Source: Oscillospiraceae bacterium
Lineage (GTDB): Bacteria > Bacillota > Clostridia > Oscillospirales > CAG-272
Reading direction: 5' to 3'
Assembly (NCBI GenBank): GCA_015064085.1
Contig: SVSX01000008.1
Coordinates: 1-52,689, forward strand
Length of the DNA: 52,689 bases
Below are positions 18,099-28,705 of this stretch, one piece after another. The position numbers were made by a program, and so were the translations under genes. The first letter of the stretch is position 1. Every line of letters begins with the position of its first letter. A model generated the notes under the pieces. That model was not told where the DNA came from. It saw only the letters and a program-made list of their open reading frames with translations, and made no database searches.

Positions 18099-19427
18099 TT
18101 ATTCCAGCTCTCCCGCGATCTTGACCTCGTCGAGAAGAAGCTCTTTTCTTATGACGGTAGGCTCTGCGATACCCTTAACACAGTCCTCGGTTATGGTTAC
18201 CTCAACTATATCCTTTTCGGAGGGGATCTCGTACATTATCTTCATCATAAGCTTTTCCATAATAGAGCGAAGTCCTCGAGCGCCTGTGTTGCGCTTGATC
18301 GCCATAGCGGCGACCTCGTGAAGTGCCTCATCGGTGAAATGAAGCTCGACTCCGTCCATTTCAAACAGCTTTATATACTGCTTAATGATCGAGCTCTTAG
18401 GCTCACTAAGAATTCTTACAAGCGCGTCCTCGTCAAGATCACTGAGAGCGACCGTTACGGGAATACGTCCCACAAGCTCGGGAATAAGACCGAACTTTAC
18501 TATATCGTGGGGCTCAACGTCCTTGAAAATATCAGATGTCTTTCTCTCGCTCTTCTTGGATATATTGCCAGAGAAGCCTATAGTCTGGCTTCCTTGACGT
18601 TTTTCAATGATCTTATCAAGACCCTCGAAAGCTCCACCACATATAAACAGGATATTTTCAGTGTTGATCTGAATAAATTCCTGATTGGGGTGCTTTCTTC
18701 CACCCTGAGGAGGAACGTTAGCGACCGTACCCTCAAGTATTTTCAAAAGTGCCTGCTGTACGCCTTCACCAGATACGTCACGGGTAATGGAGCGATTTTC
18801 GCTTTTTCTCGCGATTTTGTCGATCTCATCTATATAGATGATACCGCGCTCAGCAAGCTCAACGTCGTAATCAGCCGCCTGAATGAGTCTCAGAAGGATA
18901 TTTTCCACGTCCTCGCCTACGTAACCTGCCTCGGTGAGGGTGGTAGCGTCCGCGATAGCAAAAGGTACTTTAAGGGATTTTGAGAGTGTTTGAGCGAGAT
19001 AGGTCTTTCCAACACCCGTAGGTCCGATAAGCAGCACGTTGCTCTTATGGAGATTGACCTCGTCGGAAGGCTCTCCATTGTCGTGCTTTTGATTCTTTCC
19101 TGCCTGCTTGTAAAGTATTCTTTTGTAGTGATTATAAACGGCAACCGAGAGAGCAATCTTTGCCTCATCCTGACCGATAACGTACTCGTCAAGGGTTTTC
19201 TTTATCTCCATAGGCTTGGGAAGGGAAGTGATCGACATTCCGTCAAGCTCGGAGCTTACCGCTGTATTTTCATAAATAAGTTGTTCACAAGCGTCTACGC
19301 AAAAATCGCATATATAAATTCCTGTGGGGGAAGGGATCAGGAAATTGACCTGATTTTCCTTCCTCCCACAGAAAGAACAATATCTCGAGCCTGCATAAAC
19401 ACCGTCTCTTGTGCTGTTGTTCGACAT
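18099..19427 (-). CDS. clpX: ATP-dependent Clp protease ATP-binding subunit ClpX
   Basis: [11 protein letters not shown]...CDFCVDAC zinc finger, [42 protein letters not shown]. Confidence 0.97.
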   Translation of the reverse strand: MSNNSTRDGVYAGSRYCSFCGRKENQVNFLIPSPTGIYICDFCVDACEQLIYENTAVSSELDGMSITSLPKPMEIKKTLDEYVIGQDEAKIALSVAVYNHYKRILYKQAGKNQKHDNGEPSDEVNLHKSNVLLIGPTGVGKTYLAQTLSKSLKVPFAIADATTLTEAGYVGEDVENILLRLIQAADYDVELAERGIIYIDEIDKIARKSENRSITRDVSGEGVQQALLKILEGTVANVPPQGGRKHPNQEFIQINTENILFICGGAFEGLDKIIEKRQGSQTIGFSGNISKKSERKTSDIFKDVEPHDIVKFGLIPELVGRIPVTVALSDLDEDALVRILSEPKSSIIKQYIKLFEMDGVELHFTDEALHEVAAMAIKRNTGARGLRSIMEKLMMKIMYEIPSEKDIVEVTITEDCVKGIAEPTVIRKELLLDEVKIAGELE

Positions 19428-19454
19428 TGGATATCCTTTCAGTATAAAAGTCGG

Positions 19455-20066
19455 TTATGCTCTTTTATCAATTATTCTGTCGATAAGTCCGTAATCAAGA
19501 GCCTGCTTAGCCGTCATAAAGTTGTCTCGTTCGGTATCCCTTGCGATTTCCTCTATTGACCTTCCCGTATTCTCTGCAAGAATTCTGTTGAGGTTATCCC
19601 TTGTGCGGAGAATAAGGTCTGCCTGAATCTTGATATCGGTCGCCTGACCTCTTGCGCCTCCGAGAGGCTGGTGGATCATTATTTCACTGTTTGGGAGAGC
19701 TATTCGCTTACCCTTAGTACCCGCGGAAAGAAGGAATGCACCCATACTTGCCGCCATACCTATGCAGATGGTGGAAACGTCACATTTCACGTAGTTCATC
19801 GTGTCGTAGATCGCCATACCTGCCGTAACAGAGCCGCCGGGGCTATTGATATAGAACTCGATATCCTTATCCGGATCTTGCGCCTCAAGAAAGAGCAACT
19901 GAGCAACTACAAGGGAAGCAGTGGCATCATTTACCTCGTCTGACAAGAATATGATCCTGTCATAAAGAAGTCTGGAAAAAATATCGTATGAGCGTTCACC
20001 CTTGCCGGTCTGCTCAACGACCATAGGAACAAGTGCGTTGTACATAGCTTTGTCGTAGTTGAACAT
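19455..20066 (-). CDS. clpP: ATP-dependent Clp protease proteolytic subunit ClpP
   Basis: [51 protein letters not shown]. Confidence 0.97.
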   Translation of the reverse strand: MFNYDKAMYNALVPMVVEQTGKGERSYDIFSRLLYDRIIFLSDEVNDATASLVVAQLLFLEAQDPDKDIEFYINSPGGSVTAGMAIYDTMNYVKCDVSTICIGMAASMGAFLLSAGTKGKRIALPNSEIMIHQPLGGARGQATDIKIQADLILRTRDNLNRILAENTGRSIEEIARDTERDNFMTAKQALDYGLIDRIIDKRA

Positions 20067-20113
20067 TAATAAATTACCTCCAAATTTGTGCGTAAGTCGG
20101 AATAAGTATTAAC

Positions 20114-21397
20114 TTATTTTGTTGTGATGACCGCCTTTTCGCGAACGAGCTCCATAGCCTTCTTGACCTTCATATCCTCAGCGATAGCTGCGGAGTCTAT
20201 GCTTGCCTTTACCTGATCGAGCTCAACGCCGTAAGCTTCAGCGATGGATTTGTATTCCTCCTCGATGTCAGCCTCTGTTGCCTCGATATTCTCAAGAGCT
20301 GCGATCTTCTCAAGAGCGAGTCTTGCCTTGACCTGACGCTCTGCCTGAGGTCTCATCTGAGCGCGGAGTGCATCAAGATCAAGTCCTGTGTACTTGAAGT
20401 ATGTCTTGAGGTCGAGACCTTGCATACGGAGTCTGTTGTCGTAGTCGCGAACGAAGTTCTCGGTCTCAGCAACGAACATAGGCTCGGGAATGTCAGCCTC
20501 AAGCTTTTCAATGAGAGCTTCCATGAGCTTATCCTCAACAGCTCTCTCAGCCTCATTTTCATGTCTCTTTTCGATTTTTGCCTTAAGATCTGCCTTATAT
20601 TCAGCGAATGTATCAAATTCGGAAACATCCTTAGCAAAATCATCATCAAGCTCGGGAAGCTCAACCTTTGTGATAGCGTGGATCTTTACCTTGAATACTG
20701 CTTCCTTACCTGCGAGCTCTTCTGCGTGATACTCGGTGGGGAAGGTTACGTTTACGTCGAATTCCTCGTCGATGCTCTTACCGGCAACCTGCTCCTCAAA
20801 TCCGGGAATGAAAGAGCCTGAGCCAAGCTTGAGCGCATAGTCTGTACCCTTGCCGCCCTCAAAAGCAACTCCGTCACAAAAGCCCTCAAAATCGATAACC
20901 GCAGTGTCGCCCATCTCAGCGGGACGGTCGGTTACTTCGATCTCTCTGGAGTTTCTCTCTCTTACGAGCTCGATCTCCTTGTCAACATCCTCATCAGTTA
21001 CAGCGGCAACTTCTTTTTCAACCTCGATACCTGCATAATCCTTGATCTCAACCTCAGGCTTCACATATACCTTTGCGGAAAGAACGAGTCCGTTGTCATC
21101 AAGAGAAACAACGTCAAACTCGGGCTGACCTACAGTCTCGAGAGCAGCTTCCTTAACAGCCTCGGAGTAAGCGTCGGGAATAAGATCGTTGATTGCATCC
21201 TCATAGAAGATACCTGCGCCGTACATCTTCTCGATAATAGCGCGGGGAGCTTTACCCTTTCTGAAGCCGGGAACGTTAATGTTCTTAGCCTTCTGACGGA
21301 AAACCTTGGTTACCGCCTCATCAAAGGTTGCTTTATCTACAGAGAACTGCAGCTCATACCTGTTTTTTTCGATTACTTCAGATTTTGTTAAACTCAT
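20114..21397 (-). CDS. tig: Trigger factor
   Basis: VPGFRKGKAPRAIIEKMYG, GDTAVIDFEGFCDGVAFEGGKGTDYALKLGSGSFIPGFEEQVAG; synteny with clpP-clpX. Confidence 0.96.
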   Translation of the reverse strand: MSLTKSEVIEKNRYELQFSVDKATFDEAVTKVFRQKAKNINVPGFRKGKAPRAIIEKMYGAGIFYEDAINDLIPDAYSEAVKEAALETVGQPEFDVVSLDDNGLVLSAKVYVKPEVEIKDYAGIEVEKEVAAVTDEDVDKEIELVRERNSREIEVTDRPAEMGDTAVIDFEGFCDGVAFEGGKGTDYALKLGSGSFIPGFEEQVAGKSIDEEFDVNVTFPTEYHAEELAGKEAVFKVKIHAITKVELPELDDDFAKDVSEFDTFAEYKADLKAKIEKRHENEAERAVEDKLMEALIEKLEADIPEPMFVAETENFVRDYDNRLRMQGLDLKTYFKYTGLDLDALRAQMRPQAERQVKARLALEKIAALENIEATEADIEEEYKSIAEAYGVELDQVKASIDSAAIAEDMKVKKAMELVREKAVITTK

Positions 21398-21450
21398 TTT
21401 GTTTAAACCTCCAAAAAATTATATATATTATTTTTTTACACACATTATAT

Positions 21451-21479
21451 ATTTTACTTTTTTTATTCGATTTTGTCAA
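21451..21479 (-). promoter_or_regulatory. tig promoter TTGACA-N17-TAAAAT (minus strand)
   Basis: Reverse complement reads TTGACA AAATCGAATAAAAAAAG TAAAAT. Confidence 0.75.
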
Positions 21480-21515
21480 TATCATTTTGTAAAAAAGGGC
21501 ATAAATAACAACAAA

Positions 21516-22232
21516 TTATATTAATTTAGGTAAAAATTTAAGATAATCAGCGGAAACCATCGAAAGCTCAACGCCTCTGTGTTCGATTTTTTCGGGAATA
21601 TTATAGCAACCGTGAATATGTCCGAAAAAACAGCGCTTTATTCCGCACTCTATCATTGCGTCAAATGCCGCTTCGTTACAGAAGGAATGCCATATGGGAG
21701 GGAAGTGGAAAAAAGCTAATATTTCTCTGTCGCTATCTCCCCTTATTTTTTTTGCCTCACTCAGCGACATATTGAGTCTTATAGCCTCTCGGTTTACTAT
21801 CTTAGCGAAATCTGTCGGCTGGACAGTGATCTGTGATGATGCGTCGGTGAACCACCCTCTGCTTCCCGCGATTATATAATCCTCAGCCTCAAGGGCATTA
21901 TTATTCAGTATATTCAGTGTTGTAAGATCTTTTTCCTTAAAAAAGCCGTTTAGCTTGGATACGGTTGACCACCAGAAATCGTGATTGCCCTTTGAAATAA
22001 TCTTTTTCCCCGGCAATGAGTCTAAAAACATAAGGTCGTCCTTTGAGTCCTCAAGTGACGATCCCCAAGAGATGTCACCCGCAACGATAACAGTATCCGT
22101 ATCTGTGACGACTGCCTTCCAATTTGTCTCTATTTTTTTTTGATAATCCTTCCATCTGTCACCGAAGGCGTCCATTGCTTTTGATGGATTTGCCACAGAA
22201 AGATGAAGGTCGGAAATTGCGAAAACAGACAT
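21516..22232 (-). CDS. Metallophosphoesterase
   Basis: FAISDLHLS, VIVAGDISWG, ISKGNHDFWW, FFGHIHG phosphoesterase motifs. Confidence 0.92.
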   Translation of the reverse strand: MSVFAISDLHLSVANPSKAMDAFGDRWKDYQKKIETNWKAVVTDTDTVIVAGDISWGSSLEDSKDDLMFLDSLPGKKIISKGNHDFWWSTVSKLNGFFKEKDLTTLNILNNNALEAEDYIIAGSRGWFTDASSQITVQPTDFAKIVNREAIRLNMSLSEAKKIRGDSDREILAFFHFPPIWHSFCNEAAFDAMIECGIKRCFFGHIHGCYNIPEKIEHRGVELSMVSADYLKFLPKLI

Positions 22233-22312
22233 AAAAACTCCCTTGCAATTATATGTATCAAACGATCATTTTTAGTTATAATAATAGTATTCCACAAAAG
22301 GAGGAATAAGAA

Positions 22313-22513
22313 ATGGAAGAAAAGAAAAACGACTGCGGATGTACCATAGGCGGTACTCCCAAGCATTACAACAGCGGAATAAGCTGTGACGCAAAAAACT
22401 GTGTATATCACGATTGTGATTGCTACTGCACTGCCGAGAAGATCAACGTCGGTCCGAGAAACGCAACCTGCAGCTCAGAAACAGTTTGCGCAACCTTCAA
22501 GGAAAGAAAGTAA
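22313..22513 (+). CDS. DUF1540-like small Cys-rich protein
   Basis: ISCDAKNCVYHDCDCYCTAEKINVGPRNATCSSETVCATFKER pattern; SD aaaggagg. Confidence 0.8.
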   Translation: MEEKKNDCGCTIGGTPKHYNSGISCDAKNCVYHDCDCYCTAEKINVGPRNATCSSETVCATFKERK

Positions 22514-22524
22514 CATTCCCGAGA

Positions 22525-22553
22525 ATGGGCTGTCGCATTTTGTGACAGCCCAT
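22525..22553. terminator. Bidirectional hairpin terminator
   Basis: ATGGGCTGTC...GACAGCCCAT followed by T-run, between convergent genes. Confidence 0.85.
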
Positions 22554-22564
22554 AATTTTTTTGA

Positions 22565-24043
22565 TCACATAAATTTATATACGACGTCAAGCATTTCAGA
22601 GGGATCGATAACCTCGCTGAAGTTGACCTTTCTTTCGGTGAGATTGCGAAGAGGATAAGCGATCTCGGTGTTTGTGAGCTCTGAAAGCTGAGCGAGCGCG
22701 TCGGTATCAGAGTCAGCCGCGGTATCGGTTATGGATCTGTAAACGTCTGCGGCAAACTTATAAGGACTTGCGGTCGAGGCAACGATTATCTTCTTGTCAT
22801 CTCCGCTCTCTTTGAGGTATTGCTCTGCGCAATTGAGGGCAACAGAGGTATGTGTATCCGCAAGATATCCGTATTCATTATAGAATTTCTTAACAGTGGC
22901 GGCTGTAGCCGTTTCGTCAGCGCAATAGCCTATGAATGTTTCATTTATTGCAGACCTTGTATCGTTATCTACAGTATATGCGCCCTTTGATGAAAGCTCG
23001 GACATATATCCAGCCGTTTTTTCCTCACCTGCCGCGAAGCAGAGAAGGCGCTCAAGATTGCTGGATATAAGGATATCCATTGAGGGTGACATTGTGGTAT
23101 GGAACTTGCGGTTTCTGTCATAAGTGCCTGTGCGCAGGAATTCCGTGAGCACGTTGTTTTCATTAGAGGCACAGATAAGCTTTGCCAAGGGAAGTCCCAT
23201 AAGCTTTGCGAGATATGCCGCGAAAATATTACCGAAGTTACCTGTGGGAACGCAGACGTTTACTGTCTCACCAAAAGAGATCTCCTTTGCGTTGAGCATA
23301 TCGCAGTATGCCGAAACGTAGTAAACGATCTGAGGAACGAGACGTCCCCAGTTTATCGAGTTAGCGCTTGAAAGAATATAGGAATTGTCGAGGAGCTTCT
23401 TTGCAGCATCCTTATCGGCAAATATCTTCTTAACACCTGTCTGAGCGTCGTCAAAGTTACCTCTGATAGCGTAAACGTTGACGTTATTTCCCGTCTGTGT
23501 AGCCATCTGAAGCTTCTGTACCTTACTTACTCCGTCCACAGGATAGAAGACCATTATCTTTATTCTGTCGATATCCTTATATCCCTCAAGAGCCGCCTTT
23601 CCGGTATCTCCCGAGGTTGCCACGAGAATGAGCGCCGTATTGTCCTCACCTGTCTTCACAAGTGCCTTTGAGAGTAGTCTGGGCATTATCTGGAGCGCCA
23701 TATCCTTAAATGCTGCTGTAGGTCCGTGCCAGAGCTCAAGAGAATAGAGCTTGTCCGTAACCTTACAAAGGGGGGCTGCGCCGCCTCTGAAGGAGTCCTC
23801 AGAGTAAGCCTCCTTGCAGTCTGCAAGAAGCTCATCGTATGTATAATCGGTGAGGTACATTGAGAGTATCTTTGCCGCTCTCTCGGGATATGACATAGCG
23901 CAAAGATCTTCAATATTTTCCCTTGTAAGTGTGGGAATTGCTTCTGGAATAAAAAGACCTCCGTCTGCTGCGAGACCCTGCTTTATAACGACGGCAGAAT
24001 CATATGATTTTTTTGATACGTCTCTTGTGCTGTAGTATTTCAT
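22565..24043 (-). CDS. thrC: Threonine synthase
   Basis: MKYYSTRD, LELWHGPTAAFKDMALQ (PLP Lys), VATSGDTGKAALEGY, CVPTGNFGNIFAAYLAK; start at MKYYSTRD with ggaagg SD. Confidence 0.95.
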   Translation of the reverse strand: MKYYSTRDVSKKSYDSAVVIKQGLAADGGLFIPEAIPTLTRENIEDLCAMSYPERAAKILSMYLTDYTYDELLADCKEAYSEDSFRGGAAPLCKVTDKLYSLELWHGPTAAFKDMALQIMPRLLSKALVKTGEDNTALILVATSGDTGKAALEGYKDIDRIKIMVFYPVDGVSKVQKLQMATQTGNNVNVYAIRGNFDDAQTGVKKIFADKDAAKKLLDNSYILSSANSINWGRLVPQIVYYVSAYCDMLNAKEISFGETVNVCVPTGNFGNIFAAYLAKLMGLPLAKLICASNENNVLTEFLRTGTYDRNRKFHTTMSPSMDILISSNLERLLCFAAGEEKTAGYMSELSSKGAYTVDNDTRSAINETFIGYCADETATAATVKKFYNEYGYLADTHTSVALNCAEQYLKESGDDKKIIVASTASPYKFAADVYRSITDTAADSDTDALAQLSELTNTEIAYPLRNLTERKVNFSEVIDPSEMLDVVYKFM

Positions 24044-24090
24044 TGTTTTTTCCTTCCTGAAAAGTGCTGTTTTATTTTTTAAATTGGATT

Positions 24091-24474
24091 TCAAGCGCCG
24101 TAAGCGTCTTCAATGTGATTGATCTTCAAGGGCTTTTTGGTGTTTGCGTCTAACCATATCTCAATAACGTCCATTCGAGGCTGTTTCGAAGTTGGCTTTT
24201 GTCTGAGATAGGCTCTCGCCGCTTCAATAAGCCGTGTTCTTTTTGCGTATGTGACCGCGGAGGAGGGAACTGTAAGCTCTATTTTTTCTGCATCGTCCAC
24301 TCTTCGTGTTTTTACCTCAACGAAAAGAATAAATTCCTTATTTTCTGCGACGATATCAAGCTCGTTGTGTGAAAAATGACGGTTTCTTGCGCATATTCTG
24401 AAATGCTTTTTCTTCAGATAACGGGCTGCCGCCTTTTCTCCGATATCTCCTATTTCCTTGGTAGTCATTATCAA
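24091..24474 (-). CDS. YraN/UPF0102 family endonuclease-like protein
   Basis: GDIGEKAAARYLKKKHF, NELDIVAENKEFILFVEVKTR. Confidence 0.9.
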   Translation of the reverse strand: MIMTTKEIGDIGEKAAARYLKKKHFRICARNRHFSHNELDIVAENKEFILFVEVKTRRVDDAEKIELTVPSSAVTYAKRTRLIEAARAYLRQKPTSKQPRMDVIEIWLDANTKKPLKINHIEDAYGA

Positions 24475-25076
24475 TTCTCCTTATCAAGGAATCTGATAAA
24501 TTTTGTTCTGTATATCTCACAAGGGCCGTATTTTCGGAGCGCCTCCATATGATCCTTCGTGCCGTACCCCTTATGCTTGGCAATACCGTATTGGGGATAT
24601 TTTTTGTCAAGCTCATAGCATATTCTGTCTCGGGTCACCTTGGCAAGAATTGACGCTGCGGCTATTGACGGAGATACGGCATCACCGTGAACAACGGTCT
24701 TTACGGGTAGTGTAAAATCTCTTGAGACATTTCCGTCTATTAATGCAAAGTCGGGCTTCACAGAGAGTCCGTCAATAGCTCTGCGCATAGCGAGGAGTGC
24801 CGCCGAAAGAATATTTGTTTCATTGATCTCTTCAACGGTAGCACAAGCCACAGACCAAGCCACAGCCTCTCTCGTTATCACTTCGTAAAGCTTTTCGCGT
24901 TTTGCCTCTGAAAGCTTTTTTGAATCGTTGAGACCGTCTATAACAAGCCCCTCGGGAAGTATGACAGCTCCCGCTGTAGCAGGACCGCAAAGAGGACCTC
25001 TTCCTGCCTCATCGACCCCACATATTATTTCATACCCAAGGTCATGTATCTCTTTTTCAACAATATATTCAAGCAT
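24471..25076 (-). CDS. rnhB: Ribonuclease HII
   Basis: ICGVDEAGRGPLCGPATAGAVIL, DSKKLSEAKRE, ALIDGN, AAASILAKVTRDR. Confidence 0.96.
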   Translation of the reverse strand: MLEYIVEKEIHDLGYEIICGVDEAGRGPLCGPATAGAVILPEGLVIDGLNDSKKLSEAKREKLYEVITREAVAWSVACATVEEINETNILSAALLAMRRAIDGLSVKPDFALIDGNVSRDFTLPVKTVVHGDAVSPSIAAASILAKVTRDRICYELDKKYPQYGIAKHKGYGTKDHMEALRKYGPCEIYRTKFIRFLDKEN

Positions 25077-25087
25077 ATAAACCTCTG

Positions 25088-25951
25088 TTAAATCTCATCG
25101 AGGGTCATTCTGCCGATCTTCGCGGCCCTGAACTCGTCTATGAGCATATTTGCCGTTCTTTCGGTGTCTATCTCACCGCCGCTGATAAGAAATCCGCGCT
25201 TTCTTCCAATAAGCTCAAGAAGCTCGTAATCGTTGAGCTCCTCGTAGCTTGATCTGTCGGATATTTTATATCTTGCCTCCATAAGCTCGGGATAATGCTT
25301 ACGAAGTCTTGCGCAAAGAGCGGTGGCTATCGTTTCTATATCGAGGATATCGTCCTTGATAGCTCCCGTGATAGCAAGATTTTCGCCTATGATCTTATCC
25401 TCGAATTTAGGCCAAAGAATACCCGGCATATCAAGAAGCATTATTCCGATATTTGTTGCGACCCATTGCTTATCAAGCGTGACACCCGGACGGTTTTCGA
25501 CCTTGGCGCGTTTTCCTCCGCATATTTTATTGATGAGCGAGGACTTACCGACGTTTGGAATACCGAGAACCATTGTTTTGAGCATTCTTCCTGTCATTCC
25601 TTTGCTTTCATATCTTTCAAGCTTTTCGTGACAGAGCTTTTTCAGCGCGGGGGCTATCTTATTAAGTCCTTGACCGGTAATGCAATCACATTCGATGCAT
25701 ACGGTATTATCATTAGTATATTTCGCAAGCCACCTTGAGGTCATTTCCGGATCTGCAAGTGAAGACTTGTTCATAAGGACTATCTTGGGCTTATCTCCCG
25801 TAAGCTTACTTATCTCGGGATTTCGAGAGCTTTGAGGGATTCTTGCATCGAGTATTTCGATCACTGCGTCAACGTTTTTTAGATTTTCGGTTATCATACG
25901 GCGAGTCTTCGCCATATGACCCGGAAACCACTGAATATTTTGCGAGGGCAT
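25088..25951 (-). CDS. ylqF: Ribosome biogenesis GTPase YlqF/RbgA (circularly permuted GTPase)
   Basis: IQWFPGHMAKTRR, DARIPQSSRNP, MNKSSLAD, GIPNVGKSSLINKI, DMPGILWPKF. Confidence 0.95.
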   Translation of the reverse strand: MPSQNIQWFPGHMAKTRRMITENLKNVDAVIEILDARIPQSSRNPEISKLTGDKPKIVLMNKSSLADPEMTSRWLAKYTNDNTVCIECDCITGQGLNKIAPALKKLCHEKLERYESKGMTGRMLKTMVLGIPNVGKSSLINKICGGKRAKVENRPGVTLDKQWVATNIGIMLLDMPGILWPKFEDKIIGENLAITGAIKDDILDIETIATALCARLRKHYPELMEARYKISDRSSYEELNDYELLELIGRKRGFLISGGEIDTERTANMLIDEFRAAKIGRMTLDEI

Positions 25952-25964
25952 TCAGATACCTACC

Positions 25965-26567
25965 TTATTCAACTTTTCCGAATTTCTCAAATGGGGTCAA
26001 ACGAACGATGACCTTTCCGAGAATTCTTCTTTCATCAACCGTTCCGATGATTGTGCTTCGGCTGTCTGTTGAGTGATTTCTGTTATCACCCATAACGAAT
26101 ATCTTACCTTCCTCAACTGTATAGGGATATTCCTGGTTGGATCTCAGTATCGCGTTTTGGCTGTCGAGATACATATAGTCCTCATCAAGCACGAAGGTCT
26201 TTCCGTTCTTATCAGTAATAGTAACTGTCCAGGTGTCAAAGTCGATGTCAACAGTCTCACCCTCAGTGGCTATAACTCTTTTCACGATAGGCTCATTAAG
26301 TATGCCCGTCTGATGGAAGACGATAACGTCGCCTCTTTCGGGCTCATAACCTACGTCAGAGACAATGAGCATTTCGTTTTGATACAAGGTTTGCTCCATC
26401 GAAGGACCGACAACCTTGCAAAGTCTGAAGATAAACGAGAAGATGATAAGCACTGCGCATATCGCGAAAACGAATATCTCGGCATAGTCGAGTATTCCCG
26501 CAACGGCAGAATTGCTTTTTTGTATTTTCTTGTTTTCGTTATTCTCGGGGATATTTGCCTGATCCAT
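25965..26567 (-). CDS. lepB: Signal peptidase I
   Basis: VVGPSMEQTLYQNEML (Ser), EPIVKRVIATEGE (Lys), FVMGDNRNHSTDSR; start at MDQANIPE with aggaaat/gagg region upstream. Confidence 0.94.
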   Translation of the reverse strand: MDQANIPENNENKKIQKSNSAVAGILDYAEIFVFAICAVLIIFSFIFRLCKVVGPSMEQTLYQNEMLIVSDVGYEPERGDVIVFHQTGILNEPIVKRVIATEGETVDIDFDTWTVTITDKNGKTFVLDEDYMYLDSQNAILRSNQEYPYTVEEGKIFVMGDNRNHSTDSRSTIIGTVDERRILGKVIVRLTPFEKFGKVE

Positions 26568-26601
26568 TTTTATATTTCCTCCGAACAAATTTTATTTTCT
26601 A

Positions 26602-27816
26602 TTATTTCTCGGTGAGTATTCCCATAAGATTATAACCGTCGCTGACGTATCTTCCGATGGCAGTTGCCGTCTGCTCGGTGAATGTATCAACTCCGTCAAA
26701 GCTCTTGTCGGTAGAATAGATCATAAAGGGAACAGGGTCTATAGAATGTGTTCTGATCCTTATCGGCGTGGGGTGATCGGGGAGGATCATTATTCTGAAA
26801 TCCTCGCCTGTGGATTTCAGATATTCGTAAACCGGTTTAAGTATCTTTGCATCAATAAGCTCAATAGAAAGAACCTTATTATCTATTTCGGCGCGGTGTC
26901 CGCACTCGTCGGGAGCTTCAACGTGAACGTAGACAAGATCAGTACCGTTTTTGAAAGCGTCAATTGCGGCAGCAGCCTTTCCGTCGTAATTTGTATGTAC
27001 GTTTCCTGTTGCGCCCTCAACATCAAAGGACTTCATTCCCGCGCAAAGACCGATGCCCTTGATAAGGTCAACAGCTGAAATAACAGCGGCATCAAGTCCC
27101 CATTTGTCCTTAAAAGAGGGAAGCTGCGGCTTCTTTCCGGGACTCCAGAGCCAAGCGGAGTTTGCGGGCTTGAGACCGCGAGCCTTTCTTGCTACGTTAA
27201 CGGGGTGATCCTTTAGAATATCGTAGCTCTTCTTCATAAGCTCAAGGAATTCAGCACCGCCGTTCTCAGCCTTGGGAAGATAATCGCCTATACGTTTTCC
27301 GAGAATATCGTGAGGTCTCATAAAATCATACTTATCGTTTCCATTTTTCCAAAGTATGCAGTGGCGGTAGCTTACACCTGTATAGAAATGTTTGATATCA
27401 TCTCCCATTTCAGCCTCGAGAGCCTTAATAAGCTGATCTGCTTCGGCGGTGGTTATTTCATCGGCGCTATGGTCAAGAATGATCTTATCCTCATAGTTTT
27501 CCTCATCCTCGGTAAGAGTTACCACGTTGCATCTGTAAGCCGTTTCATCGGGCTTCATTTCAAGTCCCATGCTTACAGCCTCAAGAGGGGAACGACCCTT
27601 AGAATATACCTTGGGGTCAAAAGAAAGGATAGCCATATTTGCGGTGTCACTTTCGGGAACCATTCCTTCAGGAACGTTGGAAACCGTGCCAACATAAGAT
27701 TTTGAGGCAAGCATATCCATAGTAGGCTTTTTAGCCTTTTGCATAGGTGTGCGATATCCAAGCTCGGCAATTGGCTCATCAGCCATACCGTCAGGTATAA
27801 GTATAAGATATTTCAT
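26602..27816 (-). CDS. apgM: Cofactor-independent phosphoglycerate mutase (archaeal-type aPGAM)
   Basis: MKYLILIPDGMADEPIAELGYRTPMQKAKKPTMDMLA, AFDDPKVYSKGRSPLEA-like region, VHVEAPDECGHRAE, LPDHPTPI. Confidence 0.93.
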   Translation of the reverse strand: MKYLILIPDGMADEPIAELGYRTPMQKAKKPTMDMLASKSYVGTVSNVPEGMVPESDTANMAILSFDPKVYSKGRSPLEAVSMGLEMKPDETAYRCNVVTLTEDEENYEDKIILDHSADEITTAEADQLIKALEAEMGDDIKHFYTGVSYRHCILWKNGNDKYDFMRPHDILGKRIGDYLPKAENGGAEFLELMKKSYDILKDHPVNVARKARGLKPANSAWLWSPGKKPQLPSFKDKWGLDAAVISAVDLIKGIGLCAGMKSFDVEGATGNVHTNYDGKAAAAIDAFKNGTDLVYVHVEAPDECGHRAEIDNKVLSIELIDAKILKPVYEYLKSTGEDFRIMILPDHPTPIRIRTHSIDPVPFMIYSTDKSFDGVDTFTEQTATAIGRYVSDGYNLMGILTEK

Positions 27817-27993
27817 TATGTAAAAATTCCTTTCAAAAAACTATTTCATTTTATTATATCATAAAATATCGGATTTTACAAGAAACTATTGAAATATTTA
27901 ATAAAAAAGTTAACAAATAAATTGTAGTTATTGCTTGAAAAGAAGGCAAAAATGTGGTAATATAATTACAGAAACAAATATTAGGAGTATTTT

Positions 27994-28656
27994 ATGAAAA
28001 AACAGGCTTCCGAAAAAGCACATACATCTGCGGATAACAAGAAAAAACTTATAATTGTTATTGTATCCGTACTTGGCATTATGGCTTTGCTTTTTGCGGC
28101 ATCATACGCAATAGACCTATATAATGACTCAAAAAATAAGGTTGGCGACGAACCGATAGACTATGATTTCTATCCCGCCGATTTCAATGAAAATATCTTT
28201 GAAGATGCCGACTATATGATGAAGATAGAAAATGGATTTATCGATTATACGGATAGCTCAACCAATCTTACTCTCGGTATCGAGCGCGAAACCGCATCCG
28301 AGCACGGTAAGGACGTAGAGTTTATGGTTGAATACGTCTATTCGATAATAAACGGAGATCTTGAAAAATATAATAGCTTTTTCAGCAAGGATTATCCCGA
28401 GGACAGCAAAAAGCAGGATCGATTCACGATGCAAAAGCTATATGATGTCGTTATAACGAAGATTGGCAATGGCGACGTTACCGATGGCGGACAAAGCTAT
28501 ACAAAATACGAGTTTGCTCTTGAATACAAGATCCTTGAAAATAACGGTACATTCAGAAATGATATCGGCTCAGGGGCACGTAAGCAATATATTACGGTAT
28601 CCGATAAATACGGTGAATTTGGCATCGAAAGCATAACATACGTTTATATCAAATAA
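27994..28656 (+). CDS. Hypothetical membrane-anchored protein (one N-terminal TM, extracytoplasmic domain)
   Basis: KKLIIVIVSVLGIMALLFAASYAI TM; SD taggag; promoter-like TTGAAA-N17-TAATAT upstream. Confidence 0.7.
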   Translation: MKKQASEKAHTSADNKKKLIIVIVSVLGIMALLFAASYAIDLYNDSKNKVGDEPIDYDFYPADFNENIFEDADYMMKIENGFIDYTDSSTNLTLGIERETASEHGKDVEFMVEYVYSIINGDLEKYNSFFSKDYPEDSKKQDRFTMQKLYDVVITKIGNGDVTDGGQSYTKYEFALEYKILENNGTFRNDIGSGARKQYITVSDKYGEFGIESITYVYIK

Positions 28657-28657
28657 A

Positions 28658-28698
28658 GAATAACGGCTGTTGCGTTGATTTTGCAATAGCCGTTATTC
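28658..28698. terminator. Bidirectional hairpin terminator
   Basis: GAATAACGGCTGTTGC...GCAATAGCCGTTATTC long stem between convergent genes. Confidence 0.85.
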
Positions 28699-28705
28699 TA
28701 TGTAA

